A stretch of DNA of 58,176 nucleotides from the NCBI GenBank assembly GCA_000467715.1, contig AJFK01000424.1, forward strand, positions 1 to 58,176. The letters run 5' to 3'. The stretch is from Hysterium pulicare CBS 123377 (taxonomy: Eukaryota; Ascomycota; Dothideomycetes; Hysteriales; Hysteriaceae). Below the pieces are notes generated by a model. The model saw only the letters and a program-made list of their open reading frames with translations, did no database searches and was not told the origin of the DNA. The position numbers were made by a program, and so were the translations under genes. This document shows positions 11,266 to 23,210 of the stretch, piece by piece (position 1 is the stretch's first letter; each line of letters begins with the position of its first letter).

Positions 11266-12329
11266 GCCTTGGCTTGCATGTATGCGGTTCCATACTGGTG
11301 GAGACTACATCACGGGCGGTACGATCCAGGGTATATGATTCCGCTCTTCTGGTCATTTTCAAGCGTTGGGTCAGAGGAGGTTGGCACTGAAATAGTTGCA
11401 TGAATCTGAAAGGTGAATACAAATAAAAGTTCTTAGTAGCTCATCATCCCGATCGGCTATCATACCGAGCACCAGAGTGGCAGTAAACCCAACCGTTTCT
11501 CCCCCCTTGACGCACCCTTTCTCCGGGACCCCAAATCTCGATCCCCTAATCTCCAAGTACCGTTCCAGCTTCTCGCAGCCCAGGGTATCTGCAACCCAAC
11601 AGATCACATCAATCACACCTCCCAATTCAAGGCCAAACAGGCAATCAGGATTGCAAGTTGCAACAGATGTGCGTGAACGAAGGATTCGGCACATGCATGC
11701 ATGCCAGGCGCGCCAGGCACGGAAGGCAGAGAAAGCCACTGAGCTAGGAGGACGAGCGAGCGGGATAGACAAGCCACAACGCACTCTGAACGGTGTAGAA
11801 GTAACATGCGATACTTTGCCAATTGTATTAATTGGAGGTTGTGCTGCTGTGTCGGAATAATTTTGAAACGTAGATATGAGTTGGCGTACATCTGGAAAGA
11901 TGAAGATAGGTATCATCAAGGGATCCGTCACTCGTGTTCAAGAGCACGCTCGAAATGAAGGTCCAAATTGTCAATACGTGCAAAATACCGTGTGAAAGGA
12001 TCACCCGCTTCCCACCAATCCTGCTCGCCCCGTGTGGGGTTTCAAGCCTGAGGCTTTTGGTCTAAAAACGCCACGCTCCAACGCCCTGACGCCAGTATCG
12101 AAAGATACCTTCTTAGCGTCGCCAACTTCAACCAGTGCCGAGTGAGAAAGAACTCCAACTACCGAGGGGCGCCGTATTTGAAATTTTCTATGTACAGCAA
12201 AGTCCAGGAACCAGGGCAAGGGAACCGGTCCGTTGCCGGGTCTCCTTCTCTATCTTCTCAGATGTATCGCAACAAACACAAACCCCCTTTTTGGTCTACA
12301 TTCTTCGTACAGAGTACAATAGCCATCAA
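11266..12329. other. Intergenic between convergent genes
   Basis: Lies between the GNAT gene (plus) and the PTH11-like gene (minus), which converge. A 186-codon minus frame (11371-11931) and a 127-codon plus frame (11477-11860) overlap each other. Neither shows a recognisable domain, signal peptide or convincing splice continuation, so I annotate neither. Confidence 0.4.
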
Positions 12330-13689
12330 TCAGCGTCTGACCCCAGCTTGGGGATATTCATAACGAACATCGTACTGGACGTCTCTCCTTATAATCAGTT
12401 CCTGCGATCCGTGGCTCGTAATCGAGTCCTCCTCCTGGGGCACCTCGCTTGGGGAGTAAATACTCGTTGTATTCTTAGCTTCAGTCGTTTTGTAGCCTTT
12501 GGTATTGGGTCTCTGCTGCTCGCCGTTCTGAGACCTCATTGTGCTCTTGCCGAGAGACTCCAGCTTGTAACTTCCTCCGTAGCCACCCGAGCCGTAGGGG
12601 TTTATCGTGTAGTTGACTTTGACGCCGCTTCCGGTATCGAAACTTTTGATGAAGGATTTTAGGCACGGGATTGTGGCTGCGATTAGAGAATACCCGATTT
12701 CGCATTGCTGGAATATTATGGTGGGGGTTCGGTCAACACCGGGATTACGGCTATGGAGACTTCGGTCATAGTGATATATTGCGAGGATAGAGAAGACGGC
12801 TACCCTGGATAGTGTAAGTGAATGCCAGTCTATGGGAAGTCTTGGGCAGTGCGTACGGAAGACGAAAAGCGAAAGCAGCCGTAACTCGAATTTTTAGCTT
12901 TGTGCTCATCTGAATATGCGACACTAAATAAGCTGGAACCATAACTAGAAATAGTTCGGTGATGCAATCAAGTACGACGAGGACCTTGTAGCGGGTGATC
13001 TGGAATGTTGTGAGTCTTGAATTATGCCACAAATTTACATGGCACGTACTAGGCTGGAGCAAATCCGAAGTGCTGTTAATGGAGCGGTACTGCTGGCGGA
13101 GCAACCTACGGATACCAGAAGAGCGGCAGTAATAGTCCAGGCAGCAACGACACCCAGTAGTATATTGCAAATCATCCAGAATTTCTTTGCATCCCGAGTG
13201 AATAAACGTTGGATTAAAAGTACGACGGAGCATTTTGCTAAGCCTAATGAAAGGTAAAGCAGAATCTGATTTACATATTGAGACTGATGGCAAGTGTATT
13301 AGCTAACATGAACTCGGACTCTGCGAAAAAAAGACACTTACTGATACCATCTTTAAATATTGATTTTCCCTGAGAAGATCGAAGTTCTTCCCTAGTCCCG
13401 AAGACAAAGAGACAAGCAGAGCGACGAACTGAGCTACCATCATAATCTATAGTTCACTCGAGTCAATATACAGCATCGTTCAAGGGATGATGTGCATCAT
13501 GATGGAAATCTATACCTGTGCGGCAGTGATCATCCAGTCATCCACACCAAAAAGGTGCCATTTGATGAAACATCTCGTAATGAACGTTAGAGAAGCGTAT
13601 GTCAAAGACATCAAGGAAGCGATGTAGATCATCCCGCCATGATCATTAGGGGTGATAGTAGAGAATCGATAACCAGGAGATTGAGACAT
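12330..13689 (-). CDS. PTH11-like seven-helix receptor (fungal rhodopsin-domain protein)
   Basis: Integral membrane protein of the PTH11-related fungal receptor family, several members of which sense surfaces or nutrients. Five exons: 13516-13689, 13446-13342, 13265-13050, 12999-12857 and 12804-12330. They give 370 residues with every splice in frame. The family pattern is clear: FGVDDWMITAAQ after the first helix, then SGLGKNFDLL, LYLSLGLAKCSVVLLIQRLF, DCITELFLVMVPAYLV, HIQMSTKLKIRVTAAFAFRL, CEIGYSLIAATIPCLKSFIK and, near the end, IIRRDVQYDV, a common C-terminal signature. The cytoplasmic tail (about 90 residues) is Gly/Ser/Tyr-rich. The second exon is short of the extended CFEM-type extracellular domain, so this is the non-CFEM class. 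It is divergent from the permease gene at 14948, with which it shares an upstream region. Ligand unknown. Confidence 0.88.
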
Positions 13690-14947
13690 GATTGTGAAGA
13701 TGCAAAAGGACGGCCAACCAGTGGAACAACGAAGTTCACCTCAACGAGGGAGGTTGATGAGGATATACCCCTTAGGAGTTTCGATGCTACTTACCGCACA
13801 TCAAGACTTCGAACTCCGAGGCACGTTCCTGGCGTGAGGATGCACCGGCGTCACTGGAAACCGCTCCACTGGTAAGGATGCCCGATGTGAATGTTACTGC
13901 GCAAGGCCGAGAAGGCTTGGCACTCACGTTCGTGTCAAGATACACAAAATTGGCGTGATGGCTGATAAGAGCTGTGCGACGCTCAGTGCCATCTCATACA
14001 TGCCACCAAAGACCGTTCAGACGTTGCGAGGAGGAACTAAAAAAGAAATGAAATGAAGCCGAGTTGATACAAGGCAACAAACCGACAACATGGTTATTCG
14101 TCTATCCCCCGTTACTCTTGCATCGTTGTTCTCGAATGAAGCATCAAGCATAGAAGACTGTGGCGTGTCAATGGCTGGCGCAGGATTGTGGAGACTGGGT
14201 TCTTCCTGGAACGGCATCGTTCTGTTGCAGGAGTTGGGAATTGCTTTTGGGTTGAAGGATCCCAAGCCACGGCAGATGCTCGTGCAACAATGTGAGGAAT
14301 CAGAAAGAGAAGGCTCCGCCGTCGTCGGGACAAAGTTGAAGGCACGGGCCGCTGAGAGCTTGGATGGGCCGAGATCTGCCGTCCTTCGCCTCTCTCCCGC
14401 GTTCCGAGCCCCTGTACCCTAGCTTTCACCGTTCATCACACCTGTGAACTGTGCCGCACTCATCCCGCGCCTGTTTCGCTCCACCCCCAACGCAGCCATC
14501 GAAGCCATCGAACACTGCGAACATGCAAAGACCTGCAAGAGCTGCAGACAGCGATTATCAAGCACACTTGATGCGTCACACTAACGCTCACTTTTATGTG
14601 ATGGGAGTATTCGCTTGCCATCCAGAACTGCCATCAGTCGCCATGGCGTTGCTACCATGCCACAACGTCTCAAAGGACCTGTATGGACCCTTCATCGACC
14701 GTCGTATCCCCCAGGCTTGAAATTGCTGTGCCTCTCGGTTACTCCATCAAGCTCAAGCTTCGTTACCCCAGTCCGTTCCGCGACTCGTAACGGCTGCCAG
14801 GGTCTCTGTATTTGTGCTGCCTTTTCCTTTTCTTCCTGGGGAGCCTTCTGTCTTATCGCCCCCGTTCAAGCCCCTTCCTGTCTCTTCTCAATTCCTCTCT
14901 TTGCATCTTTCTGGAATTTATCTACTGGTGCAGAACACATAGTAATC
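13690..14947. other. Intergenic, shared divergent upstream region
   Basis: About 1.26 kb between the divergent PTH11-like and permease genes. It probably holds both promoters. Short open frames (14090-14422, 14112-14429, 14615-15106) overlap on both strands and carry no recognisable domain. The last 150 bases are pyrimidine-rich, consistent with a 5' leader of the permease gene. Confidence 0.45.
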
Positions 14948-16690
14948 ATGGAGGATGTCAAAGGAGCAGAGTCTCCCGTTGTCCGCGACAGCGGTAGCGC
15001 CGAGCTGCAAGGCGAGGACGCTGTTATCTCTGAGAAGAAGGGAACCCCAGATGATCAGAGGGACATGCAGCGTATGGGGAAAATGCAAGAAATGAGGGTA
15101 AGTTGAAAGGGTGTTTGAGCGCTGGTTCGATAGCTAATTGCCTGCATAGCGTAACTTTCGATTCGTTTCAATCTTTGGCTATTCGATGATCTTGATGGCA
15201 ACATGGGAAACAGCCTTGACGTAAGTTCGTTTGACATTCCGTTCGACAGAAACATGAACCTAATATCGTGATCTAGTACTCTTATAATACCATTGACCAA
15301 TGGCGGAACTGGAGGCGCAATCTTTGTGTACATTGGAACTGCTATTGGCATGTGCTTCGTGATCGTCTCCATGGCCGAAATGGCATCCATGGCCCCAACT
15401 TCAGGTGGACAGTATCACTGGGTCAGTGAATTTGCACCAAGAAAGCATCAGAAGTTCTTGAGTTACCTCGTCGGTAAGTCTAGATTTGTTCTCTGACATT
15501 GACTACAAGGGAAACTGACTCCGACAGGCTGGCTCTGCGTCCTCGGTTGGCAGACCGGTATTCCCTCCATCGCTTATCTCGCAGGGACCATGATCCAGGG
15601 TCTTGTGATCCTCAACAACCCTTCTTATGTCCCAGAGCGATGGCACGGGACGTTGTTGGTCATTGCGGTTGCAACCTTCTCCATCATTTTCAACACTGTT
15701 CTGGCAAGGAAACTACCACTTGTCGAAGGTACCGTCTTGATCCTTCACATCTTCGGCTTCTTTGCCATCCTCATCACCCTCTGGGTGCTCGCTCCTCGAA
15801 GCAAAGCCAGCGACGTCTTTGGCTCGTTTCAGGATAATGCAGGATGGGGGAACATAGGTCTTTCTTGCTTGGTCGGCCAGCTGGCACCTATTTTCTCGCT
15901 CCTTGGTTCAGATGCAGCCACCCACATGTCTGAGGAACTCCGCGATGCCTCGTCTACCCTTCCACGAGCCATGATCTGGACGGCGGCCTCCAATAGCGTC
16001 CTAGGTCTTATCATGATCATCACCATGTGTTTCTGCCTCGGCGACGTAGAAAGCATCATAGAGAGTCCTACCGGCTACCCCTTCATCCAAGTCTTCTACA
16101 ACGCCACTGGCTCGAACGCCGGCACCTCAGTCCTAGCCTCAATCACGATCATCATGGCAATCTTCGGCACCGTAAACAACGTCGCCACCTCCTCTCGCCA
16201 ACTATTCGCCTTCGCCCGCGACCAAGGCATCCCCTTCGGCGCCTTCCTCTCCCGCGTGCGACCAGGCTGGGACATTCCCCTCAACTCCGTCATCGTCTCC
16301 TTCGCCGTCGCCATCCTCCTCTCCCTCATCAACATCGGCAGCACCGTCGCTTTCAACTCCATCGCCTCCCTCGGAACCTGTGCCCTGCTCTCCTCCTACA
16401 TAATCTCGATATCCTGCATGTTTCTCAAGCGATGGCGCAAGGAGCCTCTCCTACCCTCGCGCTTCGCCCTGGGCAAGTACGGATTAGCCGTCAACGGCAT
16501 CTCGGTCGTGTATCTCTGCGTCGCACTGGTATTTTCCTTCTTCCCCAGCTTCCCGAACCCGACAGCGGCTTTGATGAATTGGAATATTCTTATCTATGGC
16601 GTTGTTGTTATTTTCTCGCTTGTATATTTTGTTGTCAAGGGACGGCATCAGTATGTTGGGCCGGTGGAATATCTCAATAAAGATGTGTAA
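14948..16690 (+). CDS. APC-superfamily amino acid / GABA / choline permease
   Basis: Plasma-membrane transporter of the amino acid-polyamine-choline superfamily, in the fungal GABA/choline permease group (Hnm1-like). Exons 14948-15097, 15150-15220, 15277-15473 and 15528-16690 give 526 residues. All three introns are short (52-56 nt) with canonical donors (GTAAGT) and AG acceptors. The acidic cytoplasmic N-terminus is followed by NFRFVSIFGYSMILMATWE, then NGGTGGAIFVY, MASMAPTSGGQYHWVSEF (a family hallmark at TM3), FSLLGSDAATHMSEEL (TM6 region with conserved AxHMSEE), ATSSRQLFAFARDQG and PGWDIPLNSV. About 12 hydrophobic segments are visible. The substrate cannot be fixed from sequence alone. 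Confidence 0.9.
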
Positions 16691-17382
16691 GGGATGTAGG
16701 AACGGATAGGGTTAAAAAAAATATGGGATATGGATGTGGTGGTGGCGGCTATTTGTGTTAGAGACCTTATTGTCACAAGACCACCATTATGAAACTTTAG
16801 CACTTCCCGCTTGGGGTGGGAATCCTACGTAGATATTTAAAGTATCAATTTTATGCGCTTTCGCGACGACTCCAGATAGCTCTGACTGAGTCCTTTTTCT
16901 GTGATTCCGCACCTGTCAGTACGTCCCTTCGACATCTCATACATTTCCACCGATTACTTGCTCAGGTCGAATTCCTTACGGGCGGTGTCAAATTCGCTGT
17001 ACTGCGAACTCCCTTGGCTAGAGAAGTCTGAAGAGCACCTTTTCTAAACATCGCTTTCTAAATAACCGCGAGGACAGCAACTTACCTGAAAGCTTTATGA
17101 AACATTTGAACTAGCTTTGTAGGCTGGTAGTAAACAAAGTGGCACGCGCAGCCCCACCCTCCGAAAACGACGAATTGTGACACCCCGTGTGCCCTATCTC
17201 TGCATCTTCTGATTACTTGGCTTGAGGACAACAACCTACTACTTACCAGGTATGACACATCTCTCAACTCAAGTCTAAATATCGGTAAAGACAGAAGTTT
17301 TCTATTCGATAGTATAAGTAACAGACTGCATAATGCTAAAACTTCGCTAGAACCAAACCCTACAAACTCCCACCCAATCCTC
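16691..17382. other. Intergenic between convergent genes, carrying MITE-like copy B
   Basis: Space between the permease stop (plus) and the ABC transporter stop (minus). Besides the element at 16981-17186 nothing is recognised. It probably contains the two converging 3' untranslated regions. Confidence 0.5.
16981..17186. mobile_element. MITE-like element, copy B
   Basis: About 206 bp, the second copy of the element at 6448-6652, in the opposite orientation relative to the window. The ends are inverted repeats: left GCGGTGTCAAATTCG, right (reverse complement) GGGGTGTCACAATTCGTCGT. Shared internal landmarks with copy A include ACTGCGAA, CCCTTGGCT, AAGCTTT, TGTAGGC and GGTAGTAAA. No coding capacity. 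It lies about 200 bases beyond the ABC transporter stop codon. Confidence 0.75.
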
Positions 17383-20300
17383 CTACCCAACCTCACAATT
17401 CCCAGCCTTCTCTTTACCGCTCTCCTTCCCCATCCTCCTGAAGAACCCCAACACCCTCCCTTTCACCTCCCCAATACTCGCCCTTTTGAACCTAGCTACT
17501 CTAAAGCAATAATAGAACAGAACCGCAATAAAGATATTAAACACAACATAAACCCACACGATCCCAAAATCCCTCCACCGAGTCTCATACCTGATCCCCA
17601 CGGCCGCCAATGCCTGGTCCGAATCGCTCAACGTACAATACCTACAGTCCGCCGTTGCCTCTGGGTTCAGCAAGTTGCCGCCGGCGGTGGAGGCGTAGGG
17701 GCCGGCGTAGGAGCCGCACGTGGAGCCTGCGGGTGGGTTGAAGATTGCGAGGGCATTGGGGGCGCAGCGGATGGGTTTGTGGGCTAGACCCGTGCTGGAA
17801 AGGCCGGAGATCCAGTAGGTTAGGGGGGAGATGCGGTACATGAAGATCCAGAAGCCGGGGAGGGCTTGGGGGCTGGGGTTTATTAGTATCGTTTTGGCGA
17901 TGAGAAGGGGAAAGTAGACGATGGAATAGAACTCACGGCTGTATGACTCCGTTGAAAGCTAACGTCATGGAGAATAAAAATGTGGCGATATTCCCTGCTG
18001 TCTCTTCGTCAGGCAGCCCAGCGATTAAAGCATGTGCGAATGTTGAAGCGTAAATGAAGAATTGGATGCAGAAGAGGAGGATTAGGCCTTGCCGCTCGGC
18101 AGACTGGAAGCCGTCTGTCGTGTAGATGGGGTAGTAGTAGCAGGCGAAGACGACGATGCCGAGGAAGATTTGGTAGGGGATTTCAACGAAGATGTTGGCT
18201 ATTAGGAAGGCTTTCCAGGAGTAGGCTTTGGAAGGACGTTCGCGGATTTCGTAGAGGGAGCGTTGAGTTACGAATAAGGGCATGATCTAGGGACGTGAGT
18301 TGCTGTTGATGGAAGAGGGACGGTAAGGGGAGGATGTACTTGTTGCACGAGGGTCGAGAATATGGTTGTGAGCATGAATACGCTGAATACAACGTTTTGA
18401 AGGCCTTGTTGGCTGCTGTTCTGCTTGTAGAATGAGAATCCGATAAATCTGGATGTCATTAGCTAGAGAATTGAGGGTGCTCATTCAGAACTTACAGAGC
18501 CGATAGTAAACCAAGAAGAAGTTTTCCCCAAACATATGTTGGCGTGCGCCAGTATTGCTGGAACACTCGTTGGGTGACGTAGAAGAGCTGAAAAGTAAAT
18601 GGCATTGCAAATTCGCTGTGAGAATCTTCTTCTCCGGCGACCTTCTCATTCATCTTTTCTTCGTGTATTCGATCAAGCTCATTCTGAATGTCTCGCGCTT
18701 CTGGGCTGTTCTTCCACACCTCGTGCCAGTCTTGCGTCGATTTACCTTGCGCGCCAGCTCCGGCAATCTCGAGCATAAACTCTGCAGGGTTCTCCGAGTC
18801 ATCGCAATGTCTGGAACCGTTTCGTTCGAAGTAGTCTAGTAAAGTTCGAGAGTTTTCCCCGATATCACCGAAGTAGACGGTCTTTCCTCCTTTGGCTAAG
18901 AACAGCAAACGGTCGAAGGACTGGAAGAGGATCGAACTTGGCTAGGTCATGTTAGCAAAGAAAAAAAAAATCGAACGAGGTCTAGATACCTGATGGATGG
19001 TCGCAAGCACAGATTGTCCACTATCTGTCAGCTTCCGAAGGAAAGAAACGATGGCCAAAGCTGACTGCGAATCAAGTCCTGAAGTCGGCTCATCAAGGAA
19101 AAGCAGGAGAGCGGGCTTCGCAGCGAGTTCAACACCGATAGTGAGGAGTTTGCGCTGTTCTACGTTGAGACCTTCACCAGGCTGGCCGACTACAGCTTCG
19201 CCAAAGTCCTCCATGTTGAGCATTTTGATGACATGCTCAACGTATTGATACTTTTCTTCTTTCGAGACAGAATTTGGTTGACGAAGCAAAGCACTAAATC
19301 TAAGAGCTTCCCGTACCGTCGTAGTTTCCAGATGACAATCCTGTTGTTGGACGTAGCCTGTCTTGCGTTGGAAGCTCTCATCAAGCAATTTGCCGTTGAC
19401 GAGCATGTCACCGGTGACAACGCCCAGAGATACCCGCTGAGCAATTACGTCCAATAAAGTCGTCTTGCCGGCTCCGGACACACCCATCAATGCTGTAAGG
19501 GTTCCAGGTTTTACCCATCCTGAAATGTGGTCCAGAATTGATCGCTCTCCACCCTTGACTGGAATCTTGTAGACGACGTTTCTCCATGTGAAGATATCTT
19601 TCTGGGGTGATAAGGCGATCATTTCGTCTTTCTGAAGTTTCCTGTTAGATGCCTTGCTATCAGTAACATGAGCCTCGCTTCCTGATTCCGAGTCACCCTC
19701 CCTCTTTTTGGTATATTGCATGTACCCCGGAACGTGGCCTCGACGGAAAACTAGAGCTTCAGCACTCGACCATGTCGATGAATTAAACTCCGTTCCTATG
19801 AGATAAGTGAACACGAAGAACATATGGAATGCGAATATGATCCCGAGATTGCGCCAGATGTTAGAGTATTTATAGCCGTATGCGGACTCCACCCACGCAT
19901 CGCCGGATACTTCCCGTTGGCCAAGAATGGCTCCGGGAACAGCACAGATGAAGGTATTCGGAGTCATATTAGGATACGATGGAACGAGAGAGCTGCATGG
20001 AAACATTCGACCATGGACTTCATTGACTAGGATTGCCTCAAACGCATAAGCAATCGGATTCGCGTAAGATAACCACTCGAGCCAAGGGTGCATGTATCTG
20101 GGTTCGTTAACACGATGCGATGTGTTCCCACCATGGCTTGTTAACTTACGGTCTTGGAAGCGTGAAGCCCGTATAAATAACGATCGCAAGGACAAATATC
20201 CCTACACCTGTCAAGGCAGCCGTAATTGTTTTGGTGACAGCGGCGAAAGTCCTAAAAATGCAGGTCATGCAGAGCTGTGCTATGAAGTTGAACAAGAAAA

Positions 20301-22306
20301 AGATGAAAAATTGAGAGGGCTCCCTCCGAAGACCCGCCAGAAAGTACAAGATAACATTGAAGCACGTGGCGGTGATAAACTTGACTGGTAAGTCGGCAAC
20401 GATGCCCGCTAAGGCCTCGACAAACGGATGGTAGAAAGCGTAAGAAGCTTGCTTTCCAACGATTGGACGCTGGCTGTAGAGTTTATTGATTTCGGTAATG
20501 GCGATCAATGCATTTAGTTGGATGGCGACGAAGAGTACGGATCCTTTTGAGAAGAATGCTGCTGTGTTATCTCTGGTGCCGTAATATATTGACCCGATAA
20601 TCAACGCCATTATTACTTCGCCAACGAAAGTGGTCAATGTCGAAGTTTTATCGTTGATAGTTCGTTGAAACGATCTTTTCATGCAAAGTCGAAGCTGCAT
20701 GAAGGTATTTAGTAAATAGGGCGAGCCTTTCCGAGTATGCTTCGCCTGCTGCTGTCGATACGACTCCTCGAAAGCACTTAGAGCACTCTCACCAACTGGG
20801 GACTTCTCATCATTACGGGCTATTTCTTGTTGAAGGTCTGCGTATTCTTTCGAGCGATGCCAGTAGGTGGCGAATTCGTCTGAAGTTCTGGGCACCTTGT
20901 CCTCGAAACCTTTACGAGCGCTGCGTTCACCCGGATTTGTTACGGACGTCAAGAAGTCTCCAGTAGTTTGACGTTCAGGACAATACCAGCCCATTTCCTG
21001 GAAATATTGCCGAGCTTTATTGGCCGGACCGAAGTAGATTTCTCGGCCTTCGTAGAGAACAATGGCTTTGTCAAACAGATCATATATTGCTTGGGAGGCC
21101 TGGTAGATGGCAACTGCGTGGCAGCTGTCGTTTGTTTTGGCAGCAATTTTAAGAGCTTTGGTGAACTCTAAAGCAGATGCGGCGTCAAGTCCACGAGTGC
21201 TGTTGTCCCAAGCGGCAATCGAGCTGCCAGCCAAAGCCATCTCGGCAATCGAGACACGTTTTCTTTCCCCACCAGAGACTCCTCGAATGTAATCATCTCC
21301 AACTTTGCTGTTTTTTGTAGGAGTGAGACCAAAGATGTTCATCATGACCTCAGTCAAGTGTTCAATGAGCTGAGCTCGAGATATCCCTTTGATCCGTCGA
21401 CTTGGAGTCCGACAGGCAGCTGCAAATGTGAGGGTCTCCCATACTGTTAGATGCGGAAAATGTTTGTCCACTTCCTGATTATATACGACCTCTCCCTTGA
21501 AGAGTTTCTTCATTATTGCTTGCGGGATACCTAGGAAATGGTTAAGATTATCTCAACATAGCCCGACAACTGGATGTCATACCATTATAATGTATGATTG
21601 ATTTGTCGTCTACATGCAACCCTCGCATTTCGCCACAAACAGTCTTCAAGAAGGTGGAACAACCGCTGCCCGGGCGCCCAAGAACAATCAAGAGCTCCCC
21701 TGCTGCAAGGGTACCTGCGAAGTTGTGCAATATCTTGTTCTCAAATTTCCTTCCGTGACGAAAGTATTCTCCTAGACGAAAGGGGAACATGAGTGGGGAG
21801 ATAACGTCTTTCTGAAGCTGGAGGACATCCCCAGATCCGAATACATTGAGGTTTTTGAATGTGAAACCAGATTGAACGGTTTTTAAGCCTTCGGCCCTCC
21901 ATAATCGCATAAACATTCGCGCCCATTTATGTATGTCGAACTCTGGTCTTTCAGGATCGAGGACCGGGTCACCAAGCGCGAGACCGGCAAGAGTGCCACT
22001 ATGCTCTAACATTGAGCCATCGGATGTAGAACTGGCTCGAGAGCGGGAAGTCGTATATGTCTGCGTACGGGCCGCGATGCGACGTACTGCTTCGACGGTG
22101 TCGGGGTCTGCTTGCATACCAACTTCTACGTTGGATCTTCGACTTTCTTCACTCCTCGAATTACCGACAGGTATGTACTTGGGCTTTTCTCCTGTTAATG
22201 ACAGAGTAGTCGATGATGTCAAATTAACAAAAAGATCTTCGGTTCTAACGGGTCGCTTGCCATTCAGGGCTCTGTTCACTGAGTTAGACTTTTCCTGGTA
22301 CGCCAT
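17383..22306 (-). CDS. PDR-type (ABCG) full-size ABC transporter
   Basis: Pleiotropic-drug-resistance efflux pump, layout (NBD-TMD)x2, in the plasma membrane. Seven exons: 21583-22306, 20150-21530, 18990-20097, 18496-18941, 18340-18448, 17937-18286 and 17383-17872. They total 1535 residues with every splice in frame; a full fungal PDR is about 1450-1550. NBD1 has the PDR-typical altered Walker [10 protein letters not shown] (about residue 210), the signature [13 protein letters not shown] (about 324) and the altered Walker B region [14 protein letters not shown]2 has canonical GVSGAGKTT (about 905), the altered signature [12 protein letters not shown] and [11 protein letters not shown] (about 1034). 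Such an asymmetric arrangement is usual in PDR pumps. The TMDs carry the family motifs [18 protein letters not shown] and [20 protein letters not shown]. Substrate unknown; its place next to a PKS suggests export of, or tolerance to, that product. Confidence 0.94.
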
Positions 22307-23210
22307 GTCGATGGCTATATTCCCAGTGGCCAGGCTACTGCTGTATATTTGCAGGCACAGAATCAGAGGCACAGCAGATATGGGAGACTGAAATTGCGGA
22401 TCAAGACATAAGTTAGAATGAGAAGATGATAAAAAGTACTTATGCTTGGATTCAAGACGTGACATTAGCTTTAAGAAGATTGGAGGAAAATATCGTGGCT
22501 CAAACCATATCCGTGATCCAATACGAATACAATGACTCCGTTAACTTAGGACAACCTAACGGGCTACTGCGAGGGTCGTACCTACTAGCGTTGTAGAAGG
22601 TTTGGTTAGGCTGGATGCGTGTGGAGTAGTAGATGTTCAGCCAGATAATCCAGCGACCAGAACGTCAAATCGACTCTGCTTTCTTTGGGTCTGGTTAAGT
22701 CGCGTAATCCGGAGTTTCTTCCATCTCGACCCGAATCGCCTCTGAGATGCAGCAGGCGTCTCGTACCAAAGTCATCGTATACCTGGGTAGCCAGCTCCAT
22801 TGCCCGGAAGAGGATGCTGAGGAATGCAGATTAGATTGATCTGGCCACGTAGCTCAACATGCATCTGCAAGCTGGATCTGGCCGTGGCATCCTGGCGAAT
22901 TGGTCTTGTTGAATCTAGAGAGACAGCCGAGCTAAACTGATTGAGAGGAGCAAAATACGCGCGACGTGCTTCCCGACACGGGTGGTCATGCTCTCGGAAG
23001 CGGAAAGTGACTCTGCAATGGCTGGCAGAATGGCCATGATGGAACGCGAGATGGATTCCGGTGGTGTTGAGGCCTATCCAATATACCCCCAGCCTAACCA
23101 GGAACGCTGTAGCTTGAACTTCAAGCCAGTTGCCGAGGCTAAGGCTGACGGACATGAAGTTGCAGGTCAACAGCAGCATACCTTTGTAATGCCATCTCCA
23201 ATTGCTTCTA
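22307..23210. other. Intergenic, divergent upstream region of ABC transporter and reductase
   Basis: About 0.9 kb between the divergent transporter and reductase genes. An in-frame ATG at 22465 could extend the transporter by about 50 residues, but that stretch has no family character. The frame at 22772-23179 (minus) has no recognisable domain. Confidence 0.4.

Noticed and set aside
11371-11931. 186-codon minus-strand open frame
   Set aside because: No recognisable domain, overlaps an equally open plus frame and has no convincing splice partners; kept as intergenic.
16027-16680. 217-codon Arg/His/Leu-rich plus-strand frame
   Set aside because: Out-of-frame shadow of the permease coding exon; its composition reflects third-position C of the real gene.
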